This document shows, one piece after another, positions 7,427-13,228 of a stretch of 21,220 bases of DNA (positions are counted from its first letter, which is position 1; the number at the start of each line of letters is the position of its first letter). Origin of the DNA: Acidilobaceae archaeon (GTDB taxonomy: Archaea > Thermoproteota > Thermoprotei_A > Sulfolobales > Acidilobaceae); assembly GCA_027039295.1 (NCBI GenBank), contig JALWEW010000136.1, forward strand, positions 1-21,220. Direction: 5' to 3'. The notes under the pieces were generated by a model. That model searched no databases. It was not told the origin of the DNA and saw only the letters and a list, made by a program, of their open reading frames with translations. Position numbers and translations under genes: made by a program.

Positions 7427-8423
7427 CGGCGATGTCTCTTATCACTCTCTCAACGTCCGCTCTAGAGAGCGCGGTCCCCTCGTAGTAGCCCCTAGCAAGT
7501 CCAGCCTCCACGAGGCCCTCCGCCTCCCTACGAGCCCTGGCTTTGATATCGGGGTCCGCTATGTCGGCCTTATTAATCATTATGTATAACCCCTTCTGCA
7601 AGGCCCCGAGGCGCTTAAGGGTTTTAATAATGCCAATCTGCCTCTCGAATTCGAGTGCGGGGCTTGGTGAGGCGTCGAACAGCAGTAGTATCACACCGTT
7701 GATCCTTCTGAGCGCCGCCGCGGCCTTGAGCTCTATCAAATTCATCTCCTCGGGGGGCCTGTCAAGTAGGCCGGGGGTATCGATGAGTTGAATCCGCGTG
7801 TCACCGATCAAGGTATGTCCAACGTGGATGGAGCGTGTCGTGAACGGGAAGGGCGAGATTCTGGGTCTGGCTCGGGATGCAGTTGAGATGAATGTTGACT
7901 TACCCGTACTTGGGGCCCCGGCTATTATTATGGTTTTCTCCTGGGGGTTAATGGCTGGCACCTTAGAGAGGAATACCACCAGGCTTCTGAGCGTTTCCAG
8001 CGAGCGGCTGCACCTCTTGAGCTGTGAGAGCATGCGCCCTCGCCCCTCGGATGCTAGCTTTTCTAGCTCTCTCGGAGACTCAGCTCCTAGTAGGAGGTAG
8101 CGGTATCTCTCCCAGAAGAGCCCGGCTAGCCTGCGAGTCTTGGCTATACACCTTATCGCCTTGTGTATCTCGTCCTCGTTGAACTCGATCCTTATTAGGT
8201 CCCAGAAGAAGGGATGGAGGCTGTCTAGTACTCGGACAAGCTCCCTCACGAAGTTCGTCTTCGATATTATGATATTGTAGACGAGTTGCAGCCTCGCGAG
8301 CTCGGCGTCTAGCCGTGACTTATACCTCGATCGCCTCGGATACCTGCTCTTGATCTTCTCGAGAACCTCGTCGTACGTTGGCACGTGCAGCTTTTTCGCT
8401 ATCCTCGACGGATCCCACGTCAC
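7401..8423 (-). CDS. Nog1/Obg-family GTPase
   Basis: GTPase of the Nog1 group, which in eukaryotes acts in large-subunit assembly. An N-terminal helical domain (about residues 1-160) with a VPTYDEVL start resembling Nog1 precedes the G domain: P-loop GAPSTGKST (169-177), the TTR switch, G3 DTPGLLDRP (215-223) and G4 NKAD; a short C-terminal helix ends the protein. It lacks the long C-terminal extension of eukaryotic Nog1. Starts in frame are GTG 8456, GTG 8423 and GTG 8384; I list 8423 because it leaves a few residues before the VPT strand, but 8456 is equally open. Whatever start is used, the gene overlaps the 3' end of the upstream TFB-like gene. Family call is firm; the exact start is not. 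Confidence 0.9.
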   Translation of the reverse strand: MTWDPSRIAKKLHVPTYDEVLEKIKSRYPRRSRYKSRLDAELARLQLVYNIIISKTNFVRELVRVLDSLHPFFWDLIRIEFNEDEIHKAIRCIAKTRRLAGLFWERYRYLLLGAESPRELEKLASEGRGRMLSQLKRCSRSLETLRSLVVFLSKVPAINPQEKTIIIAGAPSTGKSTFISTASRARPRISPFPFTTRSIHVGHTLIGDTRIQLIDTPGLLDRPPEEMNLIELKAAAALRRINGVILLLFDASPSPALEFERQIGIIKTLKRLGALQKGLYIMINKADIADPDIKARARREAEGLVEAGLARGYYEGTALSRADVERVIRDIAAREGWLAA

Positions 8424-8940
8424 GTGCTCTGCTCTCTCTCGAGGCAAATAATTCACCCACGCTCTCCATGACGCTTCTTATCTCAACGCTTAAGTACCTT
8501 AGCTTTTTCAAGAGATATCTTCGAGTTAACCCGGAAGCGTTAGATGCGGCCCTAAGCGCGGCCTCGTTGCTCAGGCCTAGGAGCTTAGCTGCTATGTAAT
8601 GAGCTAGGGCTACAGCCATTCTACCGCTATACCCTCTGCTGCCCACCTCCCTGAGTGACTCACGTAGTAAAGGATCTCCCTGTGTGCCATGCGCGGGCCA
8701 GACCGCTTGTTCCCTCTCACCTGCAGGCCTGCTTGCTGGGGAGGGTTGAGGATCTGCTCTCAGTCTGAGGACAGCGCGAGTACTCTTCAAGCTGTTCCAC
8801 TCAGCCCCAGCCCTGGTGGGCCCCTCATAGAATAACTGCTCTATGACAGCACCGCAATCGGCGCAGACCAGGTATCCCCGCTCCTCATCCCATACAAGCC
8901 TCGTCGAGCCACAGTAGGGACACCTCCTCAAGCACCACAC
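8320..8940 (-). CDS. Small TFIIB-like zinc-ribbon protein (mini-TFB)
   Basis: The 206-residue product opens with a TFB/TFIIB-type zinc ribbon: Cys7-x2-Cys10 and Cys26-x2-Cys29 within CPYCG and CADCG. A segment follows (EGPTRAGAEWNSLKSTRA, about 39-56) that looks like the B-reader linker of TFB. Only one short helical region (about 105-165, with HYIAAKLLGLSNEAAL) recalls a cyclin repeat; normal TFB has two repeats and about 300 residues. The last 45 residues, charged and low in pattern, are encoded where the frame overlaps Nog1. GTG at 8940 is used; TTG four codons in is possible. It may be a transcription-factor variant comparable in idea to Sulfolobus TFB3, but no target can be read from the sequence. 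The co-directional Nog1 gene suggests one transcript. Confidence 0.75.
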   Translation of the reverse strand: MWCLRRCPYCGSTRLVWDEERGYLVCADCGAVIEQLFYEGPTRAGAEWNSLKSTRAVLRLRADPQPSPASRPAGEREQAVWPAHGTQGDPLLRESLREVGSRGYSGRMAVALAHYIAAKLLGLSNEAALRAASNASGLTRRYLLKKLRYLSVEIRSVMESVGELFASRESRARDVGSVEDSEKAARANVRRGSREDQEQVSEAIEV

Positions 8941-9097
8941 CCGATATGGCTACATCTCGATGGGGTTCCAATGAGCTGGAGCGGCAGGGATTTGACGCGG
9001 ATGGAGGGAGTGCTACCCGGACTCTTTTGGCTAGGCGGCAGTGTGCCTCTAAGGTAATTAGTTGCCGCACCTCCGCTGAGCGACCGGTGGCAGAGGA

Positions 9098-9709
9098 GTG
9101 TCAGCGCCCTTCGGGGCCACGGCGGTGGCTGTAAGGGCTAGTAATGGCGTGGTCGTTGCCGCCGATAGAAGGATGAGTTATGGGGGATTCATCGTAAGCA
9201 GGAACATAAAGAAACTACATAAGATAAACGATAGGATAGTATTGGCGCTCACGGGGTTCTATGGTGATATGAGTGGCCTGATGAGAATGATCGATGCCGA
9301 GGTTAAATACTATGAGGTTGACACGGGTAGGCCCATGTCTCTCCGTTCTGTAGCCAAACTGTTATCCAACCTCCTCTACTCCTACAGGATCACGCCCCTC
9401 TACGTGGAGGCAATAGTAGCAGGAATCGACTATGATGGAGAGCCGCGTGTGTTTGTATTAGATCCCGTAGGCGCTATCACTGAGGAGGAGTTCGCTGCTA
9501 CAGGTAGTGGTGCCACTATTGCCCTCGGCGTGATCGAGAATGCCTATAGACCCGATATATCGGTTGATGAGGCCGAGAAGGTCGCCGAGAACGCTATGAG
9601 GGCTGCCATAAGCAGAGACGCTGGCTCCGGGGACGCTATAGATATAGTCAAGATCACGCCCCGGGGCTTCACGGAGCGCGTCATAAAGCTCAAAGTAATA
9701 GGGGTGTAA
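9098..9709 (+). CDS. psmB: 20S proteasome beta subunit, probably non-catalytic type
   Basis: Second beta subunit of the proteasome core. The 203-residue sequence aligns along its whole length with the catalytic beta subunit at 1665-2318 (AADRR, KLLSNLLYS, FVLDPVGAITEE, ATGSG, AAISRDAGSGDAIDI). The propeptide is only six residues (MSAPFG), and where the catalytic subunit has Thr1 this one has Ala (ATAVAV); Asp17 and Lys33 positions remain. A TGA lies seven codons before the GTG and no other start exists, so a hidden Thr-bearing N-terminus is unlikely. Crenarchaeal proteasomes are known to contain an inactive beta subunit that shapes the ring, and this fits that role. Endonuclease V follows 50 nt later on the same strand. 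Confidence 0.94.
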   Translation: MSAPFGATAVAVRASNGVVVAADRRMSYGGFIVSRNIKKLHKINDRIVLALTGFYGDMSGLMRMIDAEVKYYEVDTGRPMSLRSVAKLLSNLLYSYRITPLYVEAIVAGIDYDGEPRVFVLDPVGAITEEEFAATGSGATIALGVIENAYRPDISVDEAEKVAENAMRAAISRDAGSGDAIDIVKITPRGFTERVIKLKVIGV

Positions 9710-9759
9710 GTGCGACGTCGGCGTGCGAGCGAATAGAGTTCTCTGCATCGAGGGCTATA

Positions 9760-10443
9760 ATGGCTCAGAAGCTCATGGCACGCATTGTGCTTAAGGAATT
9801 CGAAAAGAAATCAAGCCTCTTTAAGGCTTCAACGGAGAGGGCTATAGTAGGCCTCGACGTTGCCTACCGTAGGATGGGCGGTGCGGAATATGCATACGGC
9901 GTGGCACTACTCTACGATGCAGTGAGGAGGAGCGCGGTTGACTGCATGGTGGCGACTAGAGCCGTATGCGTCCCCTACATACCTGGGCTCCTGGCCTTCA
10001 GGGAGATGGCCGTCCTGGGCCCCCTAGCAGTTAAGGCTATCAAAAGGTGGAGGCCCTCAATATTATTCGTTGACGGCCATGGACTCAGCCACCCTAGGCG
10101 CATGGGTATAGCGACGCATGTGGGCTTCGCTACTAGGACGCCTAGCATTGGCGTTGCCAAGAGGAAGCTTGTAGGCGACATAAGGGACGGTTATGTGGTG
10201 GTTGATGGAGAGCCTCTAGCCGCAGTAGTACGAACCCCAACAGGCTCCACTATATACGTATCTCCGGGCTACGGGATCACACTCGAGGATGCCCGAAGGG
10301 TCGCGTTAAAGTATCTCAAGCATAAGCTACCCGAGCCCCTGCGGCTGGCCGACGCTATATCAAAGGCCTCTAAGAAGCTCATCAGGCCCTCCAGAGGATT
10401 CGAGATACACCCCTGCCCCCGCCTAATCGAGGTTGGGGCATAA
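9760..10443 (+). CDS. nfi: Endonuclease V (deoxyinosine-specific)
   Basis: Cuts DNA at the second phosphodiester 3' to deoxyinosine, starting repair of deaminated adenine, a frequent lesion at high temperature. Family motifs are complete: GLDVAY with Asp33, PYIPGLLAFRE with Glu82, VDGHG with Asp105 and HPRRMGIATHVG after it, then IGVAKRKL. These acidic residues correspond to the metal-binding triad. Length (227) is normal. ATG is preceded by GAGGG six bases upstream. A uracil-DNA glycosylase for deaminated cytosine lies at 14323-14979. The 3' end overlaps the convergent FAD-synthase-like gene by 21 nt. Confidence 0.95.
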   Translation: MAQKLMARIVLKEFEKKSSLFKASTERAIVGLDVAYRRMGGAEYAYGVALLYDAVRRSAVDCMVATRAVCVPYIPGLLAFREMAVLGPLAVKAIKRWRPSILFVDGHGLSHPRRMGIATHVGFATRTPSIGVAKRKLVGDIRDGYVVVDGEPLAAVVRTPTGSTIYVSPGYGITLEDARRVALKYLKHKLPEPLRLADAISKASKKLIRPSRGFEIHPCPRLIEVGA

Positions 10444-11130
10444 CTCCCTGCATATCTTCCTAATTATATCACGAGAGCCTCGCATGCCGCCATTAAACGG
10501 TTTCTTAGACCTGAATCTAACGATCTCGGGTTTGTATCCCAGCCTCTCCTCGACCTTCGAGGCAAGAGCCTCCTCGTCGAAAGGCTGATCTGGGCCAAGT
10601 ACTATTACATCAGGCTTCACGCTCTCAACAGGCCTTAGGATGTCCTCCGGGTCGCCGAGGAGAGCCTTATACACATACTTAATAGAGGAGATTATGCGTA
10701 GCCTTGCCTCCTCGCTCAGGACGGGGGGCCTTCCTTTGCTCCGCATGGCGTTTGCATCCCTTGATACTATAACGTAAACCCTCCCGAGCGAGGAGGCGAA
10801 TCGCAGAAGCTCTATGTGGCCTGGATGTATTATATCGAAGGTACCAGCTACCAACACCTTCTTCTCGCTCTCTAGGGGCTTGGAGTCCCAGGGGATCCTA
10901 GCTATGCCAAGGTAGTCCAGCGAGTCGAGTAGCCCTTCGGCATAGGACACAGCAACCAAAGCGCTCTCGCAGTCGCCCTTAGCCAAGAAGTACTCGGAAT
11001 CCGACAGGTACCTCTTCACAGCATCAAGGAGCCTAGCAGTTCCTGAGGGAAGAGTTCTCTCCACGGAGGCTACTACTTCTCTAAGCCTGCGGCCGTAGTC
11101 CCTCGCACGCCTGCATGAGTTCTCCTCCAA
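10423..11130 (-). CDS. DUF357 domain fused to a nucleotidyltransferase (probable FAD synthase)
   Basis: The first 75 residues form a helical DUF357-like domain (RRLREVVASVER, LAKGDCESALVAVSYAEGLLDSL). The rest is a cytidylyltransferase-fold enzyme with AGTFDIIHPGH (HxGH at 102-105), IVSRD, KGRPP and a late RSKKPFNGG-type loop. That catalytic part resembles RibL, the archaeal FAD synthetase that adenylates FMN; other nucleotidyltransferases of the fold cannot be excluded by eye. The start is TTG at 11130. It is odd that GGAGGAG lies just after this TTG rather than before it; the ATG it would serve, at 11115, opens another frame that soon stops, so a leaderless message is possible. It lies downstream of tRNA-Lys on the same strand. 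Confidence 0.85.
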   Translation of the reverse strand: MEENSCRRARDYGRRLREVVASVERTLPSGTARLLDAVKRYLSDSEYFLAKGDCESALVAVSYAEGLLDSLDYLGIARIPWDSKPLESEKKVLVAGTFDIIHPGHIELLRFASSLGRVYVIVSRDANAMRSKGRPPVLSEEARLRIISSIKYVYKALLGDPEDILRPVESVKPDVIVLGPDQPFDEEALASKVEERLGYKPEIVRFRSKKPFNGGMRGSRDIIRKICRELCPNLD

Positions 11131-11234
11131 GTGAGCAGCACCCCACGACAGTGCCTGCTCTTACTAGCTGTAGGGCTTTAACGCTGATTCCGCTTTCCGA
11201 GAAGGGGGAAATAGGAGCCCTTGGGGGCCTTGTG

Positions 11235-11343
11235 TGGCGGGCCCGCCGGGATTTGAACCCGGGACTTCCGCCCGCTCGGCCAGGCCGCGGACTCGGCCTA
11301 CGGGTTAAGAGCCCGCCGCTCTACCAGGCTGAGCTACGGGCCC
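11235..11343 (-). tRNA. tRNA-Lys(CTT) with a non-canonical intron
   Basis: Minus-strand fold: acceptor GGGCCCG/CGGGCCC, D stem GCTC/GAGC, anticodon stem GCGGG/CCCGT (last pair G-U), anticodon loop CTCTTAA with anticodon CTT at 11309-11307, T arm CCGGG-TTCAAAT-CCCGG, discriminator G and an encoded CCA. Removing 32 nt from the variable region leaves a standard 77-nt tRNA-Lys with variable loop AGGTC. The anticodon loop itself is uninterrupted, so the intron is not at the usual 37/38 site. Confidence 0.95.
11266..11297 (-). other. 32-nt tRNA intron in the variable loop
   Basis: Between the anticodon stem and the T stem are 37 nt where 5 are expected. With splice points AG/G and AA/G, the exon CCGT would pair with GCGG at the intron 3' end (four pairs, one G-U), and an inner CCG/CGG helix follows, giving a relaxed bulge-helix-bulge-like substrate for the archaeal splicing endonuclease. 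The boundary can shift by one base (11265-11296) with the same product. Confidence 0.75.
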
Positions 11344-11388
11344 GCTCGGCTGTCCGCTGGCCATTCTAGGGTCCGCCCGTCGAGGGGT

Positions 11389-11400
11389 CTTTAATTTTTT
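11389..11400 (-). promoter_or_regulatory. TATA-like element upstream of tRNA-Lys
   Basis: On the minus strand the sequence reads AAAAAATTAAAG, the only AT-rich run between the TIP49-like stop codon and the tRNA. It would start transcription near 11368, leaving a leader of about 25 nt to be removed by RNase P. The element abuts the stop codon of the upstream gene. Confidence 0.5.
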
Positions 11401-11403
11401 AGC

Positions 11404-12750
11404 CTAGCGGAGCATGAGGTCCCCATATTTCGTGACTAGCTCAAGGCTCCTCTTTACGTCAGCGAATAGTCTCTCAGCGTCTTTAACGTCCCTCAGCTCG
11501 ACCTTCGTGGACCCCCTGCGTGAAGCTATGACGTAGGCTGGCGTGAGTAGTTGTAGAGCGTATCTAAGGCTCTTGCTGTAGCCTATCCTCGTAAGCTCTT
11601 CCAAGGCCTCCTCGGCTAGAGGTATTTCCTCCTCCTCGGCTCTAATGGATATTATTGCCTTGATTTCCTCCTCGGTGTAGGGTCTCGTGACTATTATTAG
11701 TAGTCTATCTAATAGGTCGCGTGGCATTCCGTGAGGGGCCTCGATGTCTGTCCCCCATATGCGAGCTATGCCTCTGTTCGTTGCTAGTACTATTATAGGG
11801 GCGAACTCGGCCTCCATGGCTTTTGTTAAGAATGAGAAGCTCTCCAGATCTAGTAGATGTGCGTCATCTATGAACAAAACTCCGGGCAGTAGCTCCCCCT
11901 TGCCCTCGTCGAGGAGCTTCTTAACGAAGGAATCAGTCTGCTTCCGCGCCTCCTCATCTATCTCCCTCTCCAAAGCGAGAATACCGAATACGCTCTTGAG
12001 CCTGGCCTCGTAGCCGGCAAATCTGATGTCGAGATCGTGCAAGGTGAAAACGTGTACTACCTCCTTAACCTTAAGCACTGGACCCTCCGGCATTCTCTCT
12101 ATAGCCATGAAGTCTATATCGTATCTCCTCTTTTGCTTCGACTTTACTCTGCCGAGAACTTGTATTGCCCCGGTCTCAGCGTCTATCAGAATGTGATCCC
12201 CCTCCCTGACCCTGAGGGCTAGGAGTTGCTCCGCTATCTCCGGTCCGACGGATAGCTCTCTCTCGTCGTCGCTTGTCTCGAGCTTGACGACTGCGCCCTC
12301 CAGGTAATAGCCGCTAGTTATGGGTTCGATCTTCGTTACAACGCCCTCATAGACCCTTCTCTTCTCCCTCACCCGAACGCCTATTGCCCTCCTGATAGCC
12401 TGCATTAGTACCTCGGTCTTCTTCTTCTCAACACTATAGATCTCGGCCGCGTTTAGTGCAACGAAGGGCGTATTCTCGCCCAGCTCACGGGCCATCGCTA
12501 TGGCTATAGCAGTCTTGCCTGTTCCCGGAGGGCCAGCTATGAGTACTCCCCTTCCAGCGAACTTGCCCCTTCTAACCAGGTCAACTATGACGCCAGCAGC
12601 CTCTCTGGCCTCCTCCTGACCGACTAGTCCATCAGCTATTTTTCTAGCTTTCCCGTTCTCGTCGAGTCCTAACCCTCTTATGTGACTGTGGGTCCATGCG
12701 AAGGTCCTCGTCACAGGGGCAACGGGTATCTCCGGCTCCCTCGGGGGCAT
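11404..12750 (-). CDS. TIP49/RuvB-like AAA+ ATPase (Pontin/Reptin homologue)
   Basis: Hexameric AAA+ ATPase related to eukaryotic Pontin and Reptin, which serve chromatin remodelling and RNP assembly; the archaeal role is not well defined. 448 residues. Features: HSHIRGLGLDENG and GLVGQEEARE at the N-terminus, Walker A GPPGTGKT (73-80), the family's OB-like insertion domain (about 130-285), Walker B LFIDDAH (292-298), sensor 1 ATNRG, and PRDLLDRLL with a candidate arginine finger. The Walker B catalytic residue is Asp296 (codon GAC) where the family normally has Glu (DEVH/DEAH). ATG at 12750 is preceded by GGCGGTG. A TATA-like CACTTAATG at 12784-12792 and an inverted repeat lie between promoter and start. 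tRNA-Lys follows on the same strand with its own TATA-like element. Confidence 0.94.
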   Translation of the reverse strand: MPPREPEIPVAPVTRTFAWTHSHIRGLGLDENGKARKIADGLVGQEEAREAAGVIVDLVRRGKFAGRGVLIAGPPGTGKTAIAIAMARELGENTPFVALNAAEIYSVEKKKTEVLMQAIRRAIGVRVREKRRVYEGVVTKIEPITSGYYLEGAVVKLETSDDERELSVGPEIAEQLLALRVREGDHILIDAETGAIQVLGRVKSKQKRRYDIDFMAIERMPEGPVLKVKEVVHVFTLHDLDIRFAGYEARLKSVFGILALEREIDEEARKQTDSFVKKLLDEGKGELLPGVLFIDDAHLLDLESFSFLTKAMEAEFAPIIVLATNRGIARIWGTDIEAPHGMPRDLLDRLLIIVTRPYTEEEIKAIISIRAEEEEIPLAEEALEELTRIGYSKSLRYALQLLTPAYVIASRRGSTKVELRDVKDAERLFADVKRSLELVTKYGDLMLR

Positions 12751-12758
12751 GACACCGC

Positions 12759-12780
12759 CCTAGAGCCCCCAGGGTCTAGG
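12759..12780. repeat. Imperfect palindrome in the TIP49-like leader
   Basis: Arms CCTAGA (12759-12764) and TCTAGG (12775-12780) are perfect inverted copies; inside, two further C-G pairs are possible, so 8 of 11 positions are symmetrical. It covers the position where transcription from the TATA-like element at 12784-12792 should start (about 12762), which is typical of an archaeal repressor site. No regulator is identified. Confidence 0.45.
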
Positions 12781-12783
12781 CGC

Positions 12784-12792
12784 CATTAAGTG
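12784..12792 (-). promoter_or_regulatory. TATA-like element for the TIP49-like gene
   Basis: CACTTAATG on the minus strand lies about 38 nt before the ATG at 12750, consistent with a leader of roughly 12 nt. It is the best TATA candidate within 60 nt but is a weak match. Confidence 0.35.
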
Positions 12793-12847
12793 TTTCAGCG
12801 CACCCCTAGGGCCCTGGAGGCGGCTGGTGCCTTCTACCTGATGTAAC

Positions 12848-12869
12848 GCTTATTCTTAGCTTATTCTTA
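12848..12869. repeat. Two perfect tandem copies of an 11-bp unit
   Basis: GCTTATTCTTA occurs at 12848-12858 and again directly at 12859-12869. The run is followed by more pyrimidine-rich, AT-rich sequence to about 12883. This AT-rich block is the likely promoter region for the candidate sRNA that follows. Only two copies exist, so this is not a repeat array. Confidence 0.6.
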
Positions 12870-12904
12870 CCTTTCCTTATTAGGCTGGGGGCTCCTCGGC
12901 GCCG

Positions 12905-12970
12905 TGGTGATGAGGCCGACATAGGTTGAGGGGGCTTCGTCTTCGATGATAGAGGGTCAATGGGCTGAGT
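12905..12970 (+). ncRNA. Candidate box C/D guide sRNA
   Basis: In a 271-nt gap without a gene the plus strand shows, in order, a perfect C box GTGATGA (12907-12913), a 12-nt spacer, a D'-like TTGA (12926-12929), a C'-like GATGATA (12945-12951) and a D box CTGA (12965-12968). Overall size (about 62 nt) suits an archaeal C/D sRNA. Weak points are the degenerate D' box and a D'-C' spacing of 15 nt, longer than usual. The first guide contains GCCGACAU, complementary to the conserved AUGUCGGC of the 23S rRNA peptidyl-transferase loop. No target was recognised for the second guide. Confidence 0.42.
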
Positions 12971-12973
12971 ACT

Positions 12974-12981
12974 CTTAAAAG
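12974..12981 (+). promoter_or_regulatory. TATA-like element for the 13022 operon
   Basis: CTTAAAAG predicts transcription starting near 13003, about 19 nt before the ATG at 13022. It supports that ATG over the in-frame GTG at 12989, which would lie upstream of the transcript. The element begins six bases after the candidate sRNA D box. Confidence 0.55.
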
Positions 12982-13021
12982 CTCCCCAGTGGGACAGCAC
13001 CAGCCCTTGGGGGTGGAGGGT

Positions 13022-13228
13022 ATGGGAGGCAAGCACGGGAAATATGTGTATGTTAGGAGGAGTGATGGGTGGTATGTTAAGGTGCGCATTCTCAAAAGTA
13101 GGGACGAGAAGGATCCATCTAGGTATATAGTAGTTGGGCCTAAGGTTAGGAGGGTCCCGTTAACGTACGAGGTTGTGGACGAAGATCAGCTGCCGGAGGA
13201 GGCGAGGATGGCCCTCTATGCGCTATAA
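13022..13228 (+). CDS. Small uncharacterised protein, 68 residues
   Basis: I do not recognise a function. The product is compact and strongly basic in its first half with an acidic end: GKYVYVRRSDGWYVKVRI, then a SRYIVVGPKVRRVP strand pair, then VVDEDQLPEEARMAL. Alternating hydrophobic and charged residues suggest a small beta-barrel or beta-sheet fold with a final helix. It might belong to the small crenarchaeal DUF5622-like group, but I recall that only faintly. ATG at 13022 is chosen for the GGAGG/GGTG just upstream and the promoter at 12974-12981. The glycosyltransferase ATG lies 11 nt inside its 3' end, so the two are translationally coupled. Coding status is supported by the promoter, the overlap and the lack of a competing frame. 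Confidence 0.75.
   Translation: MGGKHGKYVYVRRSDGWYVKVRILKSRDEKDPSRYIVVGPKVRRVPLTYEVVDEDQLPEEARMALYAL

Noticed and set aside
8946..9134. A plus-strand open frame upstream of the second proteasome gene
   Set aside because: It is out of frame with the proteasome gene, has no clear ribosome-binding site and shows no protein-like pattern. The 157-nt gap 8941-9097 otherwise shows only a weak TATA-like TAATTA at 9055-9060.
11296..11310. A canonical intron at 37/38 of tRNA-Lys
   Set aside because: The sequence directly after the CTT anticodon loop already supplies CCCGT to close the anticodon stem; the bases just before the T stem region (GGCGG) cannot pair with GCGGG.
11115..11369. A plus-strand open frame across the tRNA-Lys region
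   Set aside because: It is the antisense of the tRNA and of the FAD-synthase leader, and its sequence is Arg/Pro/Ala-rich, as expected from GC-rich noncoding DNA.
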